A stretch of 64,000 nucleotides of DNA from Halorussus salinisoli (GTDB lineage Archaea; Halobacteriota; Halobacteria; Halobacteriales; Haladaptataceae). The translations under genes were made by a program, and so were the position numbers. Positions 1 through 7,480 of the stretch are shown here, piece after piece (the first letter of the stretch is position 1; each line of letters begins with the position of its first letter). The notes under the pieces were generated by a model, which was given only the letters and a program-made list of their open reading frames with translations, made no database searches and was not told the origin of the DNA. The stretch covers positions 829,289 to 893,288 of the forward strand of contig ML241305.1 of NCBI GenBank assembly GCA_005239435.1, in the 5' to 3' direction.

Positions 1-131
1 CCCAGCACGGCCCCGCACCGCGACCGCGGGCCACACGTCTCCCCAGCCGATTCCTTCGCTCCCGTCGGTCGCTCAGTCATCCCTCGCGCGCATGGACGTG
101 ACCCGCGGTGCGGGTCACGCCAGCGCGCGCC
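1..131 (+). repeat. Dispersed palindromic repeat family A, copy 1
   Basis: This GC-rich segment upstream of the first gene carries the landmarks seen in three other places in the window: a CTCCCCA block, a TCGCTCCC/TCGGTCGCT block, a CCCTCGCGCGCATGG block and a terminal palindrome. The palindrome is GTGACCCGC (98-106), loop GGT, GCGGGTCAC (110-118), nine perfect pairs, followed by GCCAGCGCGCGCC. The left end may continue outside the window. Function unknown. Confidence 0.6.
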
Positions 132-215
132 GGAATCGGTCGGCTCCGTCACGTTCCGACCGGAGTCGCTGTGAGATAGGGTAACGATTAACCTCCGTGC
201 GGCCCACCCGAAGGT

Positions 216-1370
216 ATGAACGTCGCTATCGTCGGCGGGGGAATCGTCGGACTCGCCAGCGCCTACTACCTCGCCGAGCGCGGGGCCGACGTGACCGTCT
301 ACGAGAAGGGGTCGCTCGGGAGCGGAAGCACCGAGCGGTCGGTCGGCGGCATCCGCGCCCAGTTCTCCACCCCTGTCAACGTCGAGTTGTCGCTGGAGAG
401 CATGGCGGTCTGGGACGACTTCGAGGCGGAGTTCGGCGTAGACATCGCCTACCGGCGGCCGGGCTACCTCTTCGCCGCGCGCGAGGAGGCGACGGCCCGC
501 GCCTTCGAGGAACAGGTCGCCATGCAGAACGACCTCGGCGTCCCGAGCGTCCTCCTCGACCCCGAGGAGGCGACCGAACACTGCCCCGGACTCCGGGCCG
601 AGGAGTTCGTCGCCGCGACCTACTCGCCGACCGACGGCTTCGCCGACCCGCACCTCGCGCTACAGGGGTTCGCGCAGGCCGCCCGCGAGGCCGGGGCCGA
701 GATTCGCACGAAGACCGGCGTGACCGAAATCCATCGGGACGGCGGCCCGGTCACCGGCCTGACCGCCGAGGGCCGACGCCACGACGCCGACTTCGTGGTC
801 AACGCCGCCGGACCGTGGGCGCGCCGGGTCGCCGCGATGGCCGACGTGGAGATTCCGGTCGCGCCCAAGCGCCGCCAGATGCTCGTCGTGGAACCCGAGA
901 CGCCGGTTCCCGAGGACGTGCCGCTGACCATCGACCTCGACACCGGGTCGCACTTTCGACCCGAACGCGAGGGCGCGGCGCTCGTGGGTGGGTACTTCGG
1001 GAGCGAGAGTGGAGAGTCAGACGCAGACCCCGACGGGTTCGACCGGAAGATCGACCTCGACTGGGCGGCCGAAGCGATCGAGCGCGCTGGCGACTGCGCG
1101 ACCTACTTCGGCCCGGAGTCAGAGATTCGCCGCGGGTGGGCCGGACTCTACGCGGTCACGCCCGACCACCACCCCATCGTGGAAGAAACCGCGCCTGGAT
1201 TCGTCAACGCGGTCGGGTTCTCTGGCCACGGCTTCCAGCACGCGCCCGCCACTGGCCAACTCGTCGCCGAGTTGGTGCTGGACGGTGCGGCCTCGCTGGT
1301 GGACGTCTCTGCGCTCGGGAGCGAGCGATTCGAGCGCGGGGAGTTGCTCGAAGAGCGCAACGTGGCGTGA
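216..1370 (+). CDS. FAD-dependent oxidoreductase, DAO/sarcosine-oxidase-like
   Basis: 384 aa. The N-terminus is a Rossmann FAD-binding fold with GGGIVG at residues 7-12 and an acidic residue ending the second strand (VTVYEKGS). The C-terminus has the GFSGHGFQHAPATG segment that closes around FAD in the glycine/D-amino-acid oxidase (DAO) family, and the length is normal for the family. Such enzymes oxidise amines or amino acids; the substrate cannot be read here. It lies just upstream of, and in the same direction as, a branched-chain-type amino-acid ABC importer, so oxidation of an imported amino acid or amine is a reasonable inference. Confidence 0.85.
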   Translation: MNVAIVGGGIVGLASAYYLAERGADVTVYEKGSLGSGSTERSVGGIRAQFSTPVNVELSLESMAVWDDFEAEFGVDIAYRRPGYLFAAREEATARAFEEQVAMQNDLGVPSVLLDPEEATEHCPGLRAEEFVAATYSPTDGFADPHLALQGFAQAAREAGAEIRTKTGVTEIHRDGGPVTGLTAEGRRHDADFVVNAAGPWARRVAAMADVEIPVAPKRRQMLVVEPETPVPEDVPLTIDLDTGSHFRPEREGAALVGGYFGSESGESDADPDGFDRKIDLDWAAEAIERAGDCATYFGPESEIRRGWAGLYAVTPDHHPIVEETAPGFVNAVGFSGHGFQHAPATGQLVAELVLDGAASLVDVSALGSERFERGELLEERNVA

Positions 1371-1451
1371 CGCTCTCCGCGTCCCCGGAGCTAAACTAAC
1401 GACCGCGGCTCATTATCCAACGACGACCTGTTCCAGAAGTCACATACCACC

Positions 1452-1459
1452 CTTATGCC
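1452..1459 (+). promoter_or_regulatory. TATA-like element before the ABC binding-protein gene
   Basis: CTTATGCC lies about 30 nt before the ATG at 1486, the usual archaeal TATA-to-start distance for leaderless or short-leader haloarchaeal mRNAs. It suggests the transporter genes have their own promoter separate from the upstream oxidoreductase. Confidence 0.4.
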
Positions 1460-1485
1460 GTCCCGCGGGGACTTTTCAGTGTGCC

Positions 1486-2772
1486 ATGAGAACAAATGAC
1501 ACATCAGCCGACCGCCGAACGTTCCTGAAGGCGGTCGGAGGAGTGGGGGTAGTGTCGGCCGGGGGAACGCTATCGCTGGTCGGCCGTGCGAGCGCCCAGG
1601 ACGCCATCACGTTCGGCCAACCGGCCTCGCTGACCGGGAAGTGGGACTTCCTGCAACCCGCGGTTTCCCAATCGACCGACCTCGCGCTGTCGGAGATCAA
1701 CGAGGCGGGCGGGCCGCTCGACCGGCAGGTGAACCTCCAGCGCCGGGACACCGCCGTGGACCCACAGCAGGCCCGGCAGGTCGTCCAGCAGTTGAAAAAC
1801 AACGACGACGCGATGGCGATTCTGGGGCTCTTCTCCAGCGAAATCACGCCGCTGTTCGACTTCCTGAAGAGCCAACGGGTTCCCATCGTCACCCCGTGGC
1901 CGGGAAGCACCGCGCTCGACGGCCGCGGTGGCGACAAGGGGACCCCACAGGACCTCTCGGACGACGACTGGGTGTGGCGGACCATCATCGGCGACACGGT
2001 TCACACCATCGGCGCGGCCCGGAAACTCTTAGACGAGGACATGGGCCGGGTCGGAATCATAAACGGGACGAGTCAGGGCGAGCGCTCGTGGGCCGACGCC
2101 TTCCAGCGGGCCTACGAGAACGGCGACGGGACGGTCGCGGCCCGCGTCGAAGTAGAGGAGGGCAAGTCCACCTACCAGTCGGAGTTGAATCGCCTGTTCG
2201 GCAACGACTTCGACGCGTGGGCGCTCGCCGTCGCGCTCGACGACGCCGTGACCATCGTCCGCGAGTGGTCCACCGCGGGGTACGGGAGGCAACTCCTGCT
2301 CGAAGACGGCCTTCGGAGTGCCGACCTCATCGAAAACGCCGGAGAGGCGGCCGACGGCGCGTGGATCGCTCTCGCGGCCGGAGAGGGACCGGGTTACGAC
2401 GGTTTCCTCTCGAAGTACCAGCAGGCGGGTGACGCCGACCTCCACGCGTGGGGCGTGGCGGCCTACGACGCGACCAACGTCACCGCGCTGGCCATCGAAC
2501 GAGCCGGAGACGCCAGTCGAGAGGCCATCGAGCGAAATCTCGGTCCCGTCTCCCGCGAGGGCGGCACGACGGTCCAGACGTTCGCCGAGGGCAAGCAGGC
2601 GCTGGCCGACGGGAACGAAATCAACTACCAAGGCGCGGCCACGCCGACCGACTTCACCGACTTCGGCAACGTCTTCGGTGACGTGGGCGTCGAGCGAGTC
2701 ACGCCCGACGGCTTCGAGCAGGTAGACCGGATTCCGACCGACGACCTGAAACCGCTGGTCGAAACCTACTGA
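1486..2772 (+). CDS. ABC transporter substrate-binding protein, branched-chain amino acid type
   Basis: 428 aa. The twin-arginine signal has R10-R11-T-F-L-K followed by a hydrophobic stretch and a probable ASA/QD cleavage near residue 37, as expected for a Tat-exported haloarchaeal binding protein. The mature part resembles the LivJ/Leu-Ile-Val periplasmic-binding family (opening TFGQPASLTG; SEITPLFDFL region). The frame is open much further upstream, but the ATG at 1486 is chosen because the Tat signal starts there and a TATA-like element lies 30 nt before it. It is the first gene of an importer operon with livH, livM and livG. Ligand unknown: amino acids, amides or urea are all carried by this family. 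Confidence 0.88.
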   Translation: MRTNDTSADRRTFLKAVGGVGVVSAGGTLSLVGRASAQDAITFGQPASLTGKWDFLQPAVSQSTDLALSEINEAGGPLDRQVNLQRRDTAVDPQQARQVVQQLKNNDDAMAILGLFSSEITPLFDFLKSQRVPIVTPWPGSTALDGRGGDKGTPQDLSDDDWVWRTIIGDTVHTIGAARKLLDEDMGRVGIINGTSQGERSWADAFQRAYENGDGTVAARVEVEEGKSTYQSELNRLFGNDFDAWALAVALDDAVTIVREWSTAGYGRQLLLEDGLRSADLIENAGEAADGAWIALAAGEGPGYDGFLSKYQQAGDADLHAWGVAAYDATNVTALAIERAGDASREAIERNLGPVSREGGTTVQTFAEGKQALADGNEINYQGAATPTDFTDFGNVFGDVGVERVTPDGFEQVDRIPTDDLKPLVETY

Positions 2773-2823
2773 TGGTCGGGCAGGGCGTGGTCTTCCGATG
2801 GTTCCGGGAAAGGTGAGCCGCTG

Positions 2824-3699
2824 ATGGTCGTGCAGGACGTGGTGTTCGGACTCGTCCTCGGCTCCTACGTCGCGGTCGCGGCGGTCGGGTTCACGCTCGT
2901 CTACGGGCTGGTGAACATGATAAACTTCGCGCACGGCGAGTACGTGACCGTCGGCGCGTTCGTCGGGTTCGGATTCGCGGAGACGCTGGGACTACCGACG
3001 GTCGCGGCGGTTCCGGCGACCGTGGTCGTGTCGGCCGTGGCCGGGTGGGCGATAGCCATGGCGGTTTTCCGGCCGATAGGCGACACCGGGCCGATTCCGT
3101 TACTGCTCACGTCTATCGGACTGGGGCTGGTGATGCGCAACGGGATTCGGCTGATTACCGGGCCGAAACCCCGGCGGTTCGCGCTGGGGTCGACCTCGGT
3201 GTATCGGTTCGAGTCGCTCGACGTGTTCGTGACCAGCCAGCACGTCTTCGTGATCGGAGTCGCGGTCGCGTCGTTCCTGACGATGCACGTCCTGCTCCAG
3301 TACACCAAACTCGGCACCGCGCTCCGCGCGATGAGCGACAACGAGGACCTCGCACTGGTGACGGGCATCGACACCGCCCGGATGCGGACGGTCGTCTGGC
3401 TCCTGTCGTCGGGGCTGGCCGGACTGGCGGGCTACCTGCTGGCGGTCCAGCGCGCCGCCACGCCGACCGTGGGGTTCGACCAACTCCTGTTGGTCATCAC
3501 GGCCGCGATTCTGGGCGGTGCGGGAAGCGTCTACGGAGCCATCATGGGGTCGTATCTCCTCGGGGTCACCATCTCGCTGACCGTCGGCCTGCTCCCGAGT
3601 TGGGCGACCCAGCTCGGCACGACGATGGCGTTCGTCGTCCTCGTCGCGGTCCTGCTCGTCCGGCCGGGCGGCATCGCGGGAGCGGAGGTGCGGGCCTGA
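2824..3699 (+). CDS. livH: Branched-chain amino acid ABC transporter permease LivH
   Basis: 291 aa integral membrane protein with about eight hydrophobic segments. The N-terminal VYGLVNMINFAHGEYVTVG is the typical LivH signature, and the cytoplasmic coupling loop has GTALRAMSDNEDLALVTGID. It forms the membrane channel with LivM. It lies 51 nt after the binding-protein gene and 35 nt before livM. Confidence 0.92.
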   Translation: MVVQDVVFGLVLGSYVAVAAVGFTLVYGLVNMINFAHGEYVTVGAFVGFGFAETLGLPTVAAVPATVVVSAVAGWAIAMAVFRPIGDTGPIPLLLTSIGLGLVMRNGIRLITGPKPRRFALGSTSVYRFESLDVFVTSQHVFVIGVAVASFLTMHVLLQYTKLGTALRAMSDNEDLALVTGIDTARMRTVVWLLSSGLAGLAGYLLAVQRAATPTVGFDQLLLVITAAILGGAGSVYGAIMGSYLLGVTISLTVGLLPSWATQLGTTMAFVVLVAVLLVRPGGIAGAEVRA

Positions 3700-3734
3700 T
3701 GGCGATTCGTGCCGGAACGGAGGTGCGCGTCTGA

Positions 3735-4793
3735 ATGGGCGTCACCGACCGACTGGAGCGCCTCGGGGCCGACGACCTGCCGGTCTCGCCGGAGGCCGCG
3801 GGCGTCCTGCTGATACTACTGACGCTCCTGTTGCTCGTCGCGCCCTTCGGGGTCCCGCTTCCGGGGTGGGCCATCGTCTTTCTGGAGGTCGGCGTCACCT
3901 TCCTCCTCTACGGACTGCTCGTCCTCGGACTGAACCTCCAGTTCGGCTTCACGGGGCTGGTCAACTTCGGGCACGTCGCGTTCTTCGCGGTCGGAGCCTA
4001 CGCCGCCGCGATGCTGACCGCGAGCGACCCGTTCGTGGGAATCGGACTGGGCTACCCGTGGCCGGTCGGTCTCGCGGCCGGAATCGTCGCGGCTTCGCTC
4101 CTCGGGGCGTTCATCGGGGTGGCGACCCTGCGTCTCCGCGACGACTTCCTCGCCATCGCCACGCTCGCCGTCGCCGAAATCCTCCACGACCTGCTCGGAA
4201 GCTTCGAGGGGATTACCGGCGCTGACATCGGTATCCTCGGCGTCCCGCAACCGGTGGCGGCGCTGGCGAGCGACTCGGACACGAACCTGGTCGCGACCGT
4301 GTTCCTGTTCGCGGGCACGCTCTTGCTCACCTACGCGGCCGTCGCGCGACTCACCGGAGCCCCCTACGGCCGGGTTCTGCGGGCGATTCGGGCCGACGAC
4401 CGCGTGACCGCGGCGCTCGGCAAGCACGTCTTCGGCTACGAGTTGCAGGCGTTCGTCTTCGGCGCGGCGCTCGCGGGACTGGCGGGTGTGCTCTTCGGGT
4501 TCTACAACGGAGCGGTCGCGCCGGGCTTTTTCGGCCTGAACGTCACGGTGCTGGTCTGGATCGGGATGTTGGTCGGCGGTGCCGGTAACAACCGGGCCGT
4601 CCTCGCGGGACTGGCGATAATTCTGGGCCTGCGACTCGCTACCCGGTTCCTCAACCAACAGCTCCCGTTCGTCTCGCAGGACCAGTTCGCGTCGGTCCGA
4701 TTGGTGCTGGTCGGTCTCGTGCTGATTCTGGTGATTCGATACCGGCCCGCCGGTATCTGGGGTGACGCGGAAAAACTGGGGTTCGAGCGATGA
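3735..4793 (+). CDS. livM: Branched-chain amino acid ABC transporter permease LivM
   Basis: 352 aa, about nine to ten membrane segments. The LivM signature QFGFTGLVNFGHVAFFAVGA and the coupling-loop sequence YGRVLRAIRADDRVTAALGK are present. It is the partner permease of LivH. The stop is followed by a 163-nt non-coding leader before the ATPase gene, unusually long inside an otherwise tight operon. Confidence 0.92.
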   Translation: MGVTDRLERLGADDLPVSPEAAGVLLILLTLLLLVAPFGVPLPGWAIVFLEVGVTFLLYGLLVLGLNLQFGFTGLVNFGHVAFFAVGAYAAAMLTASDPFVGIGLGYPWPVGLAAGIVAASLLGAFIGVATLRLRDDFLAIATLAVAEILHDLLGSFEGITGADIGILGVPQPVAALASDSDTNLVATVFLFAGTLLLTYAAVARLTGAPYGRVLRAIRADDRVTAALGKHVFGYELQAFVFGAALAGLAGVLFGFYNGAVAPGFFGLNVTVLVWIGMLVGGAGNNRAVLAGLAIILGLRLATRFLNQQLPFVSQDQFASVRLVLVGLVLILVIRYRPAGIWGDAEKLGFER

Positions 4794-4866
4794 CCGGAAG
4801 ACTCCGACGCTCCGTCACGACTCGGCGGTCCATCCCGGCGCGCGCGAGCGAAGCGAGCGCACAGAG

Positions 4867-4928
4867 AGAAATACGAAAGTTGCTGAAAGAAATACGAACA
4901 AATTGCAAAGAAATACAGGTATTGCCGA
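4867..4928 (+). repeat. Three 21-nt direct repeats upstream of livG
   Basis: The 8-mer AGAAATAC occurs at 4867, 4888 and 4909, exactly 21 nt apart, each followed 13-15 nt later by TTGC (4880, 4903, 4922). The units are AT-rich within GC-rich DNA. 21 nt is two turns of B-DNA, so the three boxes lie on one face of the helix. Because 21 is also a multiple of three, the livG frame stays open through the array and reads as three heptads beginning RNT; the base composition argues against its being coding. Confidence 0.6.
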
Positions 4929-4956
4929 AGCCACGATATATCGAAACTCCACTCAG

Positions 4957-5721
4957 ATGACCCTCCTCGAAGCCGAGAACGTCCACAAGTCCTTCGACGG
5001 CGTACAGGCACTCGACGGAGCCGAAATCACCGTCGAAGCGGGCGAACTCGTCGGTCTCATCGGGCCGAACGGTGCCGGAAAGACCACCCTCTTCGACTGC
5101 CTCTCGGGAGTCACCGACCTCGACGCCGGGACGGTCCACTTCGACGGCGAGGACGTGACCGACCTGCCGACCTACCGGCGAGCGCGCCGGGGGATGGTCC
5201 GGACGTTCCAGCACACCCGTGAACTGGAGACGTTGACCGTCACCGAGAACGTTCGCCTGCCCGCGGGCGACCACCCGGGCGAGAGCGCGCTCGACGCGCT
5301 CGTGCGGACCGACCGCGCCCACGAGCGCGAGACGGAAGTCGCGGCGCGGGCCACGGAACTCGTGGACTTTTTCGACCTCGGCGAACTGGCCGACGAGTAC
5401 GCTGGTCACCTTTCGGGCGGCCAGCGCAAACTGCTGGAGTTCGCCCGGGCGCTGATGCTCGACCCCGACCTGCTCCTGCTGGACGAACCCCTCGCGGGCG
5501 TGAACCCGACGCTGGCCCGGAAGATTTCGGGGCACGTCGAGCGGCTCAACGACGAGGGGACGACGTTCCTGATCGTCGAACACGAGATCGAATCGTTGGC
5601 GGCACTGGTCGATAGACTGGTCGTGCTGAACGAGGGCCGAGTCCTGGCCGAGGGGGAACCGAGGGCCGTCTTGGACGACGAGCGCGTGATAGAGGCGTAC
5701 CTCGGCGAACCGATTCGGTGA
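4957..5721 (+). CDS. livG: Branched-chain amino acid ABC transporter ATP-binding protein LivG
   Basis: 254 aa. Walker A GPNGAGKTT at residues 36-44, ABC signature LSGGQ near 151, Walker B LLLLDEP near 175, switch His in IVEHEIESL. The ATG at 4957 starts the family N-terminus (MTLLEAENVHKSFDGVQALD); the frame is open upstream to 4762 but that part overlaps livM and the 21-nt repeats and is not typical coding sequence. It energises the LivHM channel. The usual second ATPase, LivF, does not follow: the next gene is trpB. Confidence 0.9.
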   Translation: MTLLEAENVHKSFDGVQALDGAEITVEAGELVGLIGPNGAGKTTLFDCLSGVTDLDAGTVHFDGEDVTDLPTYRRARRGMVRTFQHTRELETLTVTENVRLPAGDHPGESALDALVRTDRAHERETEVAARATELVDFFDLGELADEYAGHLSGGQRKLLEFARALMLDPDLLLLDEPLAGVNPTLARKISGHVERLNDEGTTFLIVEHEIESLAALVDRLVVLNEGRVLAEGEPRAVLDDERVIEAYLGEPIR

Positions 5722-5744
5722 CGCGATCGTCCTGTGCGGAATCG

Positions 5745-5755
5745 TATATTTATAT
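5745..5755 (+). promoter_or_regulatory. TATA box of trpB
   Basis: TATATTTATAT centred near 5752 lies 27 nt before the trpB ATG at 5779, predicting a leaderless transcript. It is the clearest archaeal TATA box in the window and supports the chosen start over an in-frame codon at 5734, which lies upstream of this box. Confidence 0.65.
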
Positions 5756-5778
5756 GCAGTGACGGCCAACGGTGGCGT

Positions 5779-6951
5779 ATGGCAGACGAAGACACACAGT
5801 TCGGCGACTTCGAAGGATTCGGCGGCCGCCACGTCCCCGAACCGCTGGAAGAACCGCTCGACCAGTTAGCGGAGACGTTCGACGAGATTCACGACACCGA
5901 CGAGTTTCGCCAGCGTTTCCGAAGCTACCTCCGGGACTTCGCGGGGCGACCCACGCCCGTCTTCCACGCCGAGCGCCTCTCCGAGGAGTACGGCGCACAG
6001 ATTTACCTCAAGCGCGAGGACCTGCTCCACGGTGGCGCGCACAAGGTAAACAACTGCCTCGGGCAGGCACTCCTCGCGGAGGAGGCCGGGAAGACCCGAC
6101 TCGTCGCCGAAACCGGCGCGGGTCAACACGGGGTCGCCACCGCGATGGTCGGCGCGCTTCTCGGACTCGACACCGAGATTTACATGGGTGAGAAAGACGC
6201 CAACCGCCAGCGGATGAACGTCTTCCGTATGCGCCTGCTGGGCGCGGAGGTCAACGAAGTCACCCGCGGCGGGGCAGGTCTCGCCGACGCGGTGGACGTG
6301 GCACTGGAGGACTTCGCGGCGAACGTGGACGACACCCACTACCTCGTCGGTTCGGTCGTGGGTCCCGACCCCTTCCCGCGGATGGTCCGGGAGTTCCAGT
6401 CGGTCATCGGCCGGGAGGCCCGCGACCAGGTTCGAGAGGAGACGGGGCAACTCCCCGACGCGGCCGTCGCCTGCGTCGGCGGCGGATCGAACGCCATCGG
6501 CCTGTTCGACGCCTTCCGGGACGACGACGTGGATTTCTACGGCGCGGAGGGCGGCGGGGAGGGCGAAGGGTCGGGCAAGCACGCCGCGCCGCTCTCGGAG
6601 GGCGAGGAGGGCGTGATGCACGGGATGAAGACCCGTACGCTCGAAGACGACACGGAAGTCCACTCGGTCTCGGCGGGACTGGACTACCCGGCGGTCGGCC
6701 CCGAACACGCGATGTTCCGGGCGGTCGGCCGGTGCGACTACCGGGCGGTCGAGGACGACGACGCCCTCGACGCCTTCCGGACGCTCTCGGAGTTGGAGGG
6801 TATCATCCCCGCGCTCGAATCCAGCCACGCGATTGCGCTGGCGAGAGACCTCGCCGGGGAGATGGACGACGAGGACGTGATTCTGGTCAACCTGAGCGGC
6901 CGCGGCGACAAGGACGTGGAGCAGGCCGCCGAGATGTTCGACCTCGGGTAG
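5779..6951 (+). CDS. trpB: Tryptophan synthase beta subunit
   Basis: 390 aa PLP enzyme joining indole and serine to make tryptophan. It has LKREDLLHGGAHKVNN with the PLP lysine at about residue 89, LVAETGAGQHGVATAM with the catalytic glutamate, the phosphate-binding GGGSNAIG loop, and LSGRGDKD at the C-terminus. Similarity to TrpB1 is high throughout (GEKDANRQRMNVFRMRLLGAEV), so this is the TrpA-partner type rather than TrpB2. No trpA or other trp gene lies in the window. A strong TATA box gives it its own promoter. A short loop rich in Gly and Glu (EGGGEGEGSGKH) is slightly expanded. Confidence 0.93.
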   Translation: MADEDTQFGDFEGFGGRHVPEPLEEPLDQLAETFDEIHDTDEFRQRFRSYLRDFAGRPTPVFHAERLSEEYGAQIYLKREDLLHGGAHKVNNCLGQALLAEEAGKTRLVAETGAGQHGVATAMVGALLGLDTEIYMGEKDANRQRMNVFRMRLLGAEVNEVTRGGAGLADAVDVALEDFAANVDDTHYLVGSVVGPDPFPRMVREFQSVIGREARDQVREETGQLPDAAVACVGGGSNAIGLFDAFRDDDVDFYGAEGGGEGEGSGKHAAPLSEGEEGVMHGMKTRTLEDDTEVHSVSAGLDYPAVGPEHAMFRAVGRCDYRAVEDDDALDAFRTLSELEGIIPALESSHAIALARDLAGEMDDEDVILVNLSGRGDKDVEQAAEMFDLG

Positions 6952-7118
6952 TCGGCTCACCTCGTCGTCGTTTCTCCGCCGTTACTAAATTCGGCGCAAT
7001 CGTTCGGCGACTGTTCGGATGCGGAAAAACGCGAAGTAGTTCCATACGCGGACGGCCGGTCCGCCGGAATTCGGCCCGACGCGTTATGACGCTGGCTATC
7101 CTTCTTCGAGTCGGTACG

Positions 7119-7469
7119 ATGGGAACCGAACGAAGACGCGAAACCGAGCCGACTCGGTCCCGGACCGGTGGGAGCGTCCTGAGCGCGATTCTGTGGATGA
7201 CGGGCCTCTCGATACTGCTGTCGTGGCTCCCCGCGCTCGGGCCGTTCGTCGCGGGCTTCGTCGGCGGCCAGAAGGCTGGCAGTGTGGGAAAGGCCCTGCT
7301 GGCGGCGATTCTCCCCGCAATCGTACTCGGCCTGCTCGTGTTCGCCGTCGTCGCGTGGCTCAACATGCCCTTTATCGGGGCGCTCCTCGGAGGTGCCACG
7401 ACGCTGGTGATAGTCGTCCACGCGGGGATTCTGCTGGTCGGGGCGCTCGTCGGCGGTGCGCTGAGCTGA
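7119..7469 (+). CDS. Small haloarchaeal membrane protein, function unknown
   Basis: 116 aa. A charged N-terminus is followed by about four hydrophobic segments (AILWMTGLSILLSWLPALG, AGFVGGQKAGSVGKALLAAI, VLGLLVFAVVAWLN, TTLVIVVHAGILLVGALVGG). The small glycine-rich membrane core with a GGQKAG motif resembles haloarchaeal DUF-type four-helix membrane proteins; I do not recognise a function. An in-frame ATG at 7086 would add 11 residues and cannot be excluded. Convergent with the next gene, with an 11-nt gap. Confidence 0.65.
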   Translation: MGTERRRETEPTRSRTGGSVLSAILWMTGLSILLSWLPALGPFVAGFVGGQKAGSVGKALLAAILPAIVLGLLVFAVVAWLNMPFIGALLGGATTLVIVVHAGILLVGALVGGALS

Positions 7470-7480
7470 GCGGGCCCGAC

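Noticed and set aside
4762..4956. Upstream extension of LivG covering the 21-nt repeats
   Set aside because: Overlaps livM, AT-rich, no family similarity; heptad-like peptides follow from 21 being a multiple of three.
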